NCBI GenBank assembly: GCA_031257725.1
Contig: JAIROD010000670.1
Span: forward strand, 1-8,120
DNA length: 8,120 bases
Source: Planctomycetaceae bacterium
Lineage (GTDB): Bacteria > Planctomycetota > Planctomycetia > Pirellulales > Thermoguttaceae
Direction: 5' to 3'
A program made the position numbers and the translations under genes. Position 1 is the stretch's first letter, and each line of letters opens with the position of its first letter. Under the pieces are notes generated by a model. It saw nothing but the letters and a program-made list of their open reading frames with translations. It did not search any database and had not been told where the DNA came from. Shown here in pieces: positions 1 through 6,028 of this stretch.

Positions 1-2
1 CC

Positions 3-27
3 AATAAAGTGTCGTCCCTGCGGGACT
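3..27. repeat. 25-bp dispersed repeat, copy A, with 5-bp hairpin
   Basis: This copy and the one at 70-94 differ at only two of 25 positions. Each contains a hairpin: here GTCCC (14-18), loop TGC, GGGAC (22-26). The two differences change a C:G pair to a T:A pair, so pairing is kept. A similar hairpin, GTCCC-GCAG-GGGAC, occurs at 5967-5980, suggesting a dispersed family. Confidence 0.7.
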
Positions 28-47
28 TTGTGGTGTGTTTGCCCTAT

Positions 48-67
48 CCGTATGCTAAAGCATACGG
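48..67. repeat. Perfect 9-bp stem hairpin between the 25-bp repeats
   Basis: CCGTATGCT (48-56) and AGCATACGG (59-67) are perfect reverse complements separated by AA. The hairpin sits between the two 25-bp repeat copies and may be part of the same compound repeat. On the minus strand it follows the rhamnosidase stop by about 100 bases, so it could protect or end that transcript, but no T-tract follows. Confidence 0.6.
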
Positions 68-69
68 TT

Positions 70-94
70 AATAAAGTGTCGTCCTTGCAGGACT
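70..94. repeat. 25-bp dispersed repeat, copy B, with covarying hairpin
   Basis: Second copy of the 3-27 repeat, same orientation. The hairpin here is GTCCT (81-85), loop TGC, AGGAC (89-93). Compared with copy A the outermost loop-side pair is T:A in place of C:G, changed on both arms. Confidence 0.7.
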
Positions 95-168
95 AATAAA
101 AATTAAAATAGACAGTTACTCGGCGAGCGGTTGCCTACCCCCAATCGACTTAATTTAACAATCAACAA

Positions 169-3100
169 TCATTTCAATTCCGAATCAAAAACGTGTTTGC
201 CTGACGGAATATTTCGCAATGTTTCACCGCCGGGAATGGAAACGGTGGCGGTACTGCCGGGCGGAATTTCTATTTCCCAATGGAATTTGTTACCGTCCCG
301 TTTCCACCGGCTCGCAATCCGTCCGCGAATCGAATCATATTCGGCATTGACAAATTTCAAATCGCCAACCATTAACGGCTTCATAATAATATGTTCAAAA
401 CCCGGATGTTCAGGATCCGCCTTAATGCCCGCCAAATATTCGTAATACCAAATCACCAAATCGCCGATCAACATCAGGTGATTTCCGCTATTCATCGCCG
501 GATTTGCCGTGTCGCCGTTCCAGAGTTCCCAGATGGTTGTTGCGCCTTTTTCAACCATGTAACCCCAACTCGGATAATCCGTGTTCGTTGTGAATTTGTA
601 CGAAATGTCCGCACGGTCAAAATCACTCAAAACACGATTCAACCATTGTCCGCCAATTAAACCGGTTCCAATATGATTGTTCGTAACCTTTTCGATATTA
701 CTCGCTAACGTTTCAAAAACTTTGTCCCGCAATGCGTCCGGCACAATATCAAACCGCAACGGCAAAACACAGGATGTTTGCGTTCCGTTATCATATTTTG
801 CCGTTTCCGTATTCAGAAATTTATCGTTGAACGCTTGACGCATGGCGATTGCTTTTTGTACAAATTCCGCCGCTTCAGAATCTTTGCCAAGCATTTTGGC
901 GTACTTCGTCAACAAATCAAGATTATGAATATAATACGATGTGGCTAAAATGGGTTTTGACGTTTTTCGTGCGGGGTCATGCGAATGGATTAACTCCGGT
1001 TTTTCCGGCGGAAAACACCAATCGCCGTAGGTGTCCTTGTCGATAATTCCATTTTTCACAAACTGCCCATGATGTCCGATCAACCAGCGTTTCATCGCTT
1101 CATAATGTTTTTCGATAGGGCGTCGATCTCCGTACATGGTGTAAATGCTGTCGGGAATAATCGTAAATGCACTGGGCCATGTTATATCAGAATTGTACAA
1201 AGGCCAGAAGTTCGGACAAACATCGGATAAATTACCATCGTTCCGTTGTGAATCTTCAATGTCAATGAGCCATTTTGAATAAAGCGTTATATTATCGAAC
1301 AAAAACATCTCGCCTTTTGATTCCGCCGCGCGATCGCCTTGCCAGCCCTGACGTTCATCACGCTGCGGACAATCCGTCGGAATACTCAAATAATTACCCT
1401 GTGTGCCGCGAACAACATTACGGAAAATCGCATTAATTGTTGCGTTGCTCGTTTCAAATTTTCCCGTCTTCGGTAAATCCGTGTTGATCACTCTTGCCGT
1501 CAATGTTTTTTCATCCGGTTTAACATTTTCAGGAAATCCCGTCAATTCCGCATAACGAAATCCATGATACGTAAAAAACGGAGCGTACGAACTAATCCTG
1601 TCTTCTTCGTTACCGGATGCGATGTAAATATCACGGCATTGCGCCCCGCGTAAATTCGCAACGTAAAGAGTTCCGTCGGGCAAAAGCGTTTCGGCATGAC
1701 GAATTTTTAATTCCGTTCCTTCCGCTAAACCTGCCGGAATTTGTAACCGGCAGTTTCCAACCAGATTAACGCCGAAATCGAAAATCCAAACGCCGGTTTT
1801 AACTTCTTTAACAGATACCGGCGCAATTTCCTCAACAACCCGCATCGGCGGCATCATTTGCGCAACAAGTTTACCTTTCGGAGCGTCAACAATTTGAGCG
1901 AGGTTAAAAGGCTGATTATTCTTTCGCGCATCATAAATTTCACCGTCATAATCATTGTTGGCCCGAATCGGGCTATTGGTTGAAAGCGACCAAGTTTCAT
2001 CACTGACAATCGTTTGCGTTGAACCGTCCGCGTATTGAAGTTCGAATTGGAACAATAATTTCGGATAACCGAAAGTTCGTGTCGTTGTCGGGTCAGTCCG
2101 TCGCGGAGCGTAATATCGACCATTGCCAAGTCGAACAACGAGATAATTGAAATTAGGATTAACCGGACGAGGAGTATCGTCATATTTTAACATCGCCGGA
2201 TCAATATCGTAGGTTACGTAAGGAACTCGTTTATCGTAATCGGTTAATACCGGATCAAGAACGTGATCGCCGACCTTTTTACCATTCAAATTGAGTTCAT
2301 AATAACCGAGACCGGAAATATATGCAGTTGCGCGAATCGGTTTTTCTTTAACCGTAAAATTTTTAGCCAACAATCTTGCCGGCAGACTTGGATGCGGATT
2401 ACCGATACCGACTTTACCCCAAGGACCTTTGCCGAACTCAGCGATTTTAGCGGCAACATTCCACGCGGAATCATCAAATTCCGTTTTCTCAGAATGTTGC
2501 GGCGAACCGTCAACCGCTTTCCATGTTTCATCGGTTTTGATTAAGAGTTCTTTTCCGTTTTTGTACTGAATATTCAGCAAGGCAATCAATGCAGCCGGAT
2601 TCGGAGAATCGCCGTGATTGTTGACATCAATGGCAAGAACATTTTTTCCTTGTTTCAACAATCCGGTAACATCAACAATTTTTACCGTTTTGAAATTTGA
2701 ACCGCTTTCGATTTTTTTGTTATTGAGATAGGCGATAAATTCGTTATCGGCGGTAAGAGCGAGTGTTGCTTTGCCGACTTCGGGTTGTTCGGTCAAGTCG
2801 ATTGTTTTGCGGAACAGGGCGTGACCGGGCAGGGCGGCGTTCAAACCTTTTTCGTTTGTCCAAATCCATGAGATTCCGTCCAATGATAATGCTGGATTTT
2901 CGGTTTTTTCCAACGAAACTTGATCAAGACCAATCCATTTTGCCTGCCATTGTTCCGGTTCAAAAATTCCGGTACTGAATGTTGATACAATCGGAAGCGA
3001 CGGTTTGCCTTGTTTATCCCAAACGGTCAATGTCCAGGTGTATTCCGATTTCGGCAGCAACGGCTTACCGTTATATTCGACCAACACCGTATTTCCTGTA

Positions 3101-3435
3101 ACCTTACCGGAATCCCAAACGGTTTCGGACTTGGAACGGTCAGGAGTTGTTCCTTCTATTCGGTCTATTCGGTGAACGGTAATTTTGTATGCGGATTGTG
3201 TTTGGTCATTTTCCTCCGATTTCAATTTCCACGCGAAACGCGGTTTGAGTTCGTCGATTCCTCGCGGCTCCGTCAAAAATTCCAGCCGCAAATCATACGG
3301 TTCGACAACTCCGGCGGCAACTGAAGCCGAAGCAGATGTTTCCGAATCATCCTCATTTCCTTGAGCAATGCAAACGGTGAACAAAAAAATTACAAAACAA
3401 TGTGTTAAGAAATGTGTTAAGAATCGGTTTAACAT
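169..3435 (-). CDS. Secreted alpha-L-rhamnosidase, glycoside hydrolase family 78
   Basis: A 1088-residue inverting hydrolase that removes terminal L-rhamnose from plant polysaccharides or glycosides. An N-terminal signal peptide (about residues 1-26, hydrophobic core FVIFLFTVCIA) implies export. An Fn3-like domain follows from about 47 (LRLEFLTEPRGID, then WDSGKV and WQAKWIG). Next come a beta-sandwich insert that may bind carbohydrate (about 205-330), a Bac_rhamnosid_N-like domain from about 355 (SGLGYYELNLNG), a beta domain containing FTYHGFRYAELTG, the (alpha/alpha)6 catalytic domain from about 650, and a C-terminal beta domain from about 990. The catalytic motif DCPQRDERQGWQGD gives D688, E694 (expected general acid), W698 and D701. 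TIWELW supplies E970, the expected general base. Their spacing matches characterised GH78 enzymes. The start is supported by AAGGA seven bases upstream. Length is normal for the family. No transporter, regulator or other glycosidase lies beside it, so the natural substrate cannot be inferred. Identification is secure; the insert's binding role is a guess. Confidence 0.95.
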   Translation of the reverse strand: MLNRFLTHFLTHCFVIFLFTVCIAQGNEDDSETSASASVAAGVVEPYDLRLEFLTEPRGIDELKPRFAWKLKSEENDQTQSAYKITVHRIDRIEGTTPDRSKSETVWDSGKVTGNTVLVEYNGKPLLPKSEYTWTLTVWDKQGKPSLPIVSTFSTGIFEPEQWQAKWIGLDQVSLEKTENPALSLDGISWIWTNEKGLNAALPGHALFRKTIDLTEQPEVGKATLALTADNEFIAYLNNKKIESGSNFKTVKIVDVTGLLKQGKNVLAIDVNNHGDSPNPAALIALLNIQYKNGKELLIKTDETWKAVDGSPQHSEKTEFDDSAWNVAAKIAEFGKGPWGKVGIGNPHPSLPARLLAKNFTVKEKPIRATAYISGLGYYELNLNGKKVGDHVLDPVLTDYDKRVPYVTYDIDPAMLKYDDTPRPVNPNFNYLVVRLGNGRYYAPRRTDPTTTRTFGYPKLLFQFELQYADGSTQTIVSDETWSLSTNSPIRANNDYDGEIYDARKNNQPFNLAQIVDAPKGKLVAQMMPPMRVVEEIAPVSVKEVKTGVWIFDFGVNLVGNCRLQIPAGLAEGTELKIRHAETLLPDGTLYVANLRGAQCRDIYIASGNEEDRISSYAPFFTYHGFRYAELTGFPENVKPDEKTLTARVINTDLPKTGKFETSNATINAIFRNVVRGTQGNYLSIPTDCPQRDERQGWQGDRAAESKGEMFLFDNITLYSKWLIDIEDSQRNDGNLSDVCPNFWPLYNSDITWPSAFTIIPDSIYTMYGDRRPIEKHYEAMKRWLIGHHGQFVKNGIIDKDTYGDWCFPPEKPELIHSHDPARKTSKPILATSYYIHNLDLLTKYAKMLGKDSEAAEFVQKAIAMRQAFNDKFLNTETAKYDNGTQTSCVLPLRFDIVPDALRDKVFETLASNIEKVTNNHIGTGLIGGQWLNRVLSDFDRADISYKFTTNTDYPSWGYMVEKGATTIWELWNGDTANPAMNSGNHLMLIGDLVIWYYEYLAGIKADPEHPGFEHIIMKPLMVGDLKFVNAEYDSIRGRIASRWKRDGNKFHWEIEIPPGSTATVSIPGGETLRNIPSGKHVFDSELK

Positions 3436-3442
3436 AACGGTT

Positions 3443-3447
3443 TCCTT
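3443..3447 (-). promoter_or_regulatory. Shine-Dalgarno site of the rhamnosidase gene
   Basis: AAGGA on the minus strand lies seven bases before the ATG at 3435. It is the clearest ribosome binding site in the window and fixes this start. The other three genes lack an equally good one. Confidence 0.7.
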
Positions 3448-3493
3448 GTTTGTTAATGGTTAATATACTATTCACACTTTACAATTCGGTTTT

Positions 3494-3557
3494 GTAGAAA
3501 CGCAATACATTGTGGAAACACAATACATTGTAGAGACGCAATGCATTGCGTCTCTAC
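3494..3557. repeat. Three 18-bp tandem units ending in a 28-bp perfect palindrome
   Basis: Units at 3494-3511, 3512-3529 and 3530-3547 follow the pattern GTAGAAACGCAATACATT with few changes. The third unit plus GCGTCTCTAC (3548-3557) forms a perfect 28-bp palindrome (3530-3557). Each unit carries a CAAT-NN-ATTG core (3503-3512, 3521-3530, 3539-3548) spaced exactly 18 bp. The array lies about 60-120 bases upstream of the rhamnosidase start. It could be a dispersed palindromic repeat or an operator array. Spacing of 18 bp does not place the cores on one face of the helix, which makes simple cooperative binding less likely. Confidence 0.8.
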
Positions 3558-3680
3558 GTGAGATTTCAAGCCAATGGTGTCCTTCACAAAAAACGAATTT
3601 TCAAGTGTAATGAGTATAATCTCTCGAAGTACTGCAACAACCGGAAACATTTTATCATGTTGAAGGAACAATTCAACAGT

Positions 3681-3726
3681 GATGATTTAGGGGTTGCTTG
3701 TTTGTTTGTGAAAATCGGGTAGATTA
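3681..3726. repeat. 46-bp direct repeat, left copy, upstream of the nuclease gene
   Basis: Identical over 46 bases to 4831-4876, with identity ending abruptly on both sides. It begins GATGATTTAGGGG and ends CGGGTAGATTA. The two copies bracket the nuclease gene. The repeat also contains a promoter-like pair, TTGTTT (3698-3703) and TAGATT (3720-3725), 16 bases apart, so each copy could start transcription of the gene to its right. The promoter reading is inference; the repeat is directly seen. Confidence 0.95.
3698..3725 (+). promoter_or_regulatory. Candidate promoter inside the left 46-bp repeat
   Basis: TTGTTT and TAGATT separated by 16 bases resemble a sigma-70 type promoter pointing toward the nuclease gene. 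The same elements recur in the second copy upstream of proC (4848-4853 and 4870-4875). The match to consensus is modest and TTTG-rich sequence gives chance hits, so this is tentative. Confidence 0.3.
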
Positions 3727-3738
3727 CAATTTAATCCG

Positions 3739-3756
3739 GTCATGTTTTATCATGAC
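3739..3756 (+). other. Leader hairpin with T-run before the nuclease gene
   Basis: GTCATG (3739-3744) pairs with CATGAC (3751-3756) across a six-base loop and is followed by TTTTC. It lies between the candidate promoter and the nuclease start. It could be a weak terminator or attenuator of the nuclease transcript. The stem is only six pairs, so confidence is low. Confidence 0.3.
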
Positions 3757-3813
3757 TTTTCAATTGATCGGGGTTCTTGAACATGCTGCTAATACTTTGA
3801 GTAAAAGAGTACG

Positions 3814-4806
3814 ATGGAAAATAAAACTGAAAAAAAACAAAAACAATCCGAATCAAAACGTCCGGGAAATATTTATGATACTTTTGTCAAGAATGTTTTC
3901 GGACGTGTGTTAGTATTCGTCGATTTTTTGCTGAATTACGCGGATTCGGAATTTGTTAATAAAATTGATTTAGAAAAGATTTCTCCTGCGCCGACACATT
4001 ACATCAACCTGAAAGGAAATGAACATATTTTGGACTTGGTTTTTTTCTGTCCGCTCAAAAATCAAATTGATGCCAAAGTAATAATTATTTTTGAACATGC
4101 CGGAAGTACATTCGGCGATATGCCGATTCGTTTGCTTTGCTATGCCACTTCAATCTGGTGGACAGAACTCAAAGAAAATAAGACAGTGTTGTCCGTGATC
4201 TACTTTATAGTCGTGCGAACCGGAACACAACCGTATCGCAGACCTTATCCCCAAGTCGCCGATTGGTTGGCAAAAGATGAAAGTGGTCATCCCATAGGTT
4301 TTATACCCGATGTTAATTATTACGTGGTGGATTTGCCGAAATATGACGGAGATCATTTGTATGGCGGACCGGAATTACGAGCGGCGATAGGTATTTTGAA
4401 AAATATGACGGAGGGCAATGAAGATGAATTCGCCAAAGCGTTGTTGCCAATTATGGAAATTGCTGATGAACAACAACAGATTATGATAACAAAAGAGATT
4501 CTTGAATTTGTCGCGAAAGTTTTCAACGCCCACCATAAACGGTTGGATGTTGAAGCGGTTCACAAAGCATTAACCCCTATTTTTAATGAAAGGACCAAAA
4601 CGATGTCAACAACAATTTTTGATGAAATCAGAACAGAAGCCGGTCAAAATATGGTTTTGGCGGCATTGCGTAAAAAATTTAGAGATATTCCCAGACATCT
4701 TGAACCGGCAATTCGTAACATATCCGATCCGATTGCTTTAGAGTCTTTGATTTCCGATGTCATTGAAAGTAAAACTTTAAATGAATTTGAGAATGCTTTA
4801 AGGTAA
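3814..4806 (+). CDS. Rpn-family PD-(D/E)XK nuclease / putative transposase (Transposase_31-like)
   Basis: A 330-residue protein of the Rpn (recombination-promoting nuclease) type. The N-terminal segment YDTFVKNVFG (21-30) matches the family opening, where a short helix precedes the nuclease fold. The strand ILDLVF places a candidate metal-binding aspartate at D74. The next strand VIIIFEHAGS places the acidic residue at E94, followed by DMPIRLLCY, the family's usual MPLRLLRY-like motif. The C-terminal part, KFRDIPRHLEPAIRNI followed by a helix ending LNEFENAL, resembles the DUF4351-like tail of many such proteins. The family acts on DNA and several members promote RecA-independent recombination. 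No signal peptide or membrane segment is seen. The start at 3814 precedes a lysine-rich N-terminus that is probably disordered; no strong ribosome site is visible. Identical 46-bp repeats flank the gene, which suggests a mobile cassette. The frame is intact. Transposition itself is not shown, and a nuclease function other than mobility is possible. Confidence 0.85.
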   Translation: MENKTEKKQKQSESKRPGNIYDTFVKNVFGRVLVFVDFLLNYADSEFVNKIDLEKISPAPTHYINLKGNEHILDLVFFCPLKNQIDAKVIIIFEHAGSTFGDMPIRLLCYATSIWWTELKENKTVLSVIYFIVVRTGTQPYRRPYPQVADWLAKDESGHPIGFIPDVNYYVVDLPKYDGDHLYGGPELRAAIGILKNMTEGNEDEFAKALLPIMEIADEQQQIMITKEILEFVAKVFNAHHKRLDVEAVHKALTPIFNERTKTMSTTIFDEIRTEAGQNMVLAALRKKFRDIPRHLEPAIRNISDPIALESLISDVIESKTLNEFENALR

Positions 4807-4830
4807 AAATAGGCAACACCGATCAATAAA

Positions 4831-4876
4831 GATGATTTAGGGGTTGCTTGTTTGTTTGTGAAAATCGGGTAGATTA
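4831..4876. repeat. 46-bp direct repeat, right copy, upstream of proC
   Basis: Exact copy of 3681-3726, starting 1150 bases later. Its last base is the A of an ATG (4876) that is in frame with proC. Loss of one copy plus the intervening DNA by recombination would leave a single copy directly upstream of proC, which is what an uninterrupted ancestral locus would look like. Confidence 0.95.
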
Positions 4877-4944
4877 TGTCTTTGAGTTGGTTGAAAAGAA
4901 GCTTGATTTTACGTTGGTTTTTATTTTTACTTTTTCCAATTATC

Positions 4945-5784
4945 ATGGACACAAAAATCGGATTTATCGGAACCGGTCACATGGCAAGAGCCTTATCACG
5001 CGGTTTTATTAAGACCAAAACAATTCAGCCGGAAAAACTTTTCGGTTACGATGTTAAACCGGAAGCGGCGCAGAAATTTGCGGAACAAACAGGCGGAACA
5101 GCGGTTGCGACGATTAAGGATTTGGTTGCCGGTTCGGATGTTGTTTTTCTTTCCGTCAAGCCGCAGCAGATGGGCGAAGTACTTCATAATCTTGCCGCAC
5201 TTCGGGCGCATGGATACAATCCGTTATGGATTACCATTGCCGCCGGAATTCAACTCAGAACATACTTAAAAGATCTAGGAACCAGTGCGCGGTTGGTGCG
5301 TGTTATGCCGAACACGCCATGTTTAGTCGGTGAAGGCGTTTGTGGTTTTTGTCTTTCCGACGGCGCAAAAAAAGATGATGCGGAATTGGCTCTTGATCTT
5401 CTTTCAACGGTAGGGCTTGCTATTCCGTTTCCGGAACGCCAACTCGATGCGGTTGCGGGGCTTTCCGGCAGTGGTCCGGCTTACGTTTACATGATGATCG
5501 ACGCGATGGCGGATGGCGGTGTCAAAATGGGTTTACCGCGTGAACAATCTTTGTTGTTAGCCGCTCAAACAGTTCTTGGTGCGGCTAAGGTTTTGTTGCA
5601 GACCAACGAACATCCCGGTCTTCTCAAAGACAAAGTTTGCAGTCCTCGCGGAACAACAATTAGCGGGGTTCACTCACTGGAACGCGATGGTTTCCGTGCC
5701 GCAGTGACCAACGCCGTTGAAGCCGCTACATTGCGTTCACGCGAAATGGGTCTGGAAAACGATGAGACTTCAAAACAAAAATAA
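4945..5784 (+). CDS. proC: Pyrroline-5-carboxylate reductase
   Basis: ProC reduces 1-pyrroline-5-carboxylate to L-proline with NAD(P)H, the last step of proline synthesis, in the cytoplasm. Starting at 4945 gives 279 residues, the usual family length. The Rossmann dinucleotide motif GFIGTGHMA is at 6-14, VKPQ at 71-74, MPNTP at 121-125 and the LSGSGPAYVY signature at 173-182. The C-terminal dimerisation region HPGLLKDKV...GTTISGVHSLE follows. One oddity is that the usual SPGGTT reads SPRGTT, with R235 at the first glycine. An in-frame ATG at 4876 would add 23 mostly hydrophobic residues before the Rossmann fold. I reject that start because ProC proteins begin directly at this strand, though the hydrophobic extension is noted as a finding. 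No good ribosome site precedes 4945. The upstream neighbour is the nuclease cassette, and a 46-bp repeat ends 68 bases before the start. Identification is secure. Confidence 0.95.
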   Translation: MDTKIGFIGTGHMARALSRGFIKTKTIQPEKLFGYDVKPEAAQKFAEQTGGTAVATIKDLVAGSDVVFLSVKPQQMGEVLHNLAALRAHGYNPLWITIAAGIQLRTYLKDLGTSARLVRVMPNTPCLVGEGVCGFCLSDGAKKDDAELALDLLSTVGLAIPFPERQLDAVAGLSGSGPAYVYMMIDAMADGGVKMGLPREQSLLLAAQTVLGAAKVLLQTNEHPGLLKDKVCSPRGTTISGVHSLERDGFRAAVTNAVEAATLRSREMGLENDETSKQK

Positions 5785-5792
5785 AATGTAAC

Positions 5793-5952
5793 GTAGTATA
5801 TCAGTGAAATATTTTTTTTTAACTATTCAGTCGTTTACTCCGAATGACCACCCCTAGCCCCTCCGCAGGAGGGGAATCATTCCCCTCCTGCGGAGGGGCA
5901 GGGGTGGTAAAAAATAAACTTCAATCTCCGAAAAATTCCACTGATCTATTAC
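5793..5952 (+). mobile_element. MITE-like element, copy 1 (142-bp core at 5802-5943)
   Basis: A non-coding element with terminal inverted repeats: CAGTGAAAT at the left against CAGTGGAAT read inward from the right. Similarity of the ends extends nine more bases outward (GTAGTATAT against GTAATAGAT). An 8-bp direct repeat AATGTAAC lies immediately outside each extended end (5785-5792 and 5953-5960), as expected of a target-site duplication. The centre is a long hairpin of about 29 pairs with one bulged A (about 5849-5908), each arm of which is itself palindromic. No protein is encoded, so any movement would need a transposase elsewhere. It lies between the convergent proC and phosphatase genes, where the hairpin could end transcription from both sides. 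Confidence 0.8.
5849..5908. terminator. GC-rich hairpin in MITE copy 1, possible bidirectional terminator
   Basis: CCACCCCT...GAGGGGAAT pairs with ATTCCCCTC...AGGGGTGG across a very short loop with a single bulge. On the plus strand it is followed by TAAAAAATAAAC rather than a clean T-run. On the minus strand the T-rich tract comes some 30 bases later. Position between two convergent genes favours a termination role, but it is primarily a structural part of the repeat element. Confidence 0.4.
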
Positions 5953-5966
5953 AATGTAACTATTCC

Positions 5967-5980
5967 GTCCCGCAGGGGAC
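5967..5980. repeat. Short GTCCC hairpin related to the repeats at the window start
   Basis: GTCCC-GCAG-GGGAC, a 5-bp stem with a 4-base loop, resembles the hairpins at 14-26 and 81-93. It lies between MITE copy 1 and the phosphatase stop codon and is followed by ACTGTTAAGT, a 10-mer that also follows the hairpin element near 7886. Confidence 0.45.
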
Positions 5981-6028
5981 TGTTAAGTAAAATACTTTAT
6001 CAACCGTAAACTGGGAATCTCGATGAGT

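Larger units (their letters stand above)
1..168. other. Non-coding region downstream of the rhamnosidase gene
   Basis: No plausible gene is seen here. The stretch holds two copies of a 25-bp repeat with a small hairpin, and a separate 20-base hairpin between them, all listed on their own. It lies just past the stop codon of the minus-strand rhamnosidase gene, so these hairpins would be in the 3' end of that transcript. None is followed by a convincing T-run on the minus strand, so intrinsic termination is possible but not shown. Confidence 0.6.
3436..3680. other. Divergent intergenic region upstream of the rhamnosidase
   Basis: This region separates the minus-strand rhamnosidase from the plus-strand nuclease cassette. 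It contains the rhamnosidase ribosome binding site, an AT-rich stretch suitable for its -10 region (around 3455-3472, no good -35 partner), the tandem/palindromic array at 3494-3557, and a small hairpin TGTTGAA/TTCAACA (3658-3678) that ends just before the 46-bp repeat. No gene is supported: the minus-strand open frame here is largely a translation of the tandem repeats. Confidence 0.6.

Noticed and set aside
131..445. Plus-strand open frame across the 3' end of the rhamnosidase gene
   Set aside because: It lies opposite a secure minus-strand gene with catalytic motifs, and its protein is low-complexity with no recognisable domain. The other open frames inside 391-3324 are shadows for the same reason.
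3494..3557. Tandem repeats considered as a small CRISPR array
   Set aside because: The units are contiguous with no unique spacers, are only 18 bp long, and no cas gene is present.
3468..3671. Minus-strand 67-residue open frame
   Set aside because: Much of it is a translation of the 18-bp tandem array, giving repeated QCIA-type residues. There is no ribosome site or protein-like composition.
3698..3913. Plus-strand 71-residue open frame overlapping the nuclease start
   Set aside because: It overlaps the nuclease gene in another frame, starts inside the 46-bp repeat and shows no domain.
4644..4952. Minus-strand 102-residue open frame spanning the nuclease end and proC start
   Set aside because: It overlaps two secure plus-strand genes and includes the repeat. 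No domain or ribosome site was seen.
4876..5784. Longer proC starting at 4876
   Set aside because: ProC normally begins within a few residues of the first Rossmann strand. The 23 added residues are T-rich, hydrophobic coding with no family match, and the ATG arises at the repeat edge.
5979..5988. ACTGTTAAGT 10-mer shared with 7884-7893, both next to hairpins
   Set aside because: Only ten bases and two occurrences in 8 kb; too little to call a feature, though it may become meaningful if it follows other hairpin repeats.
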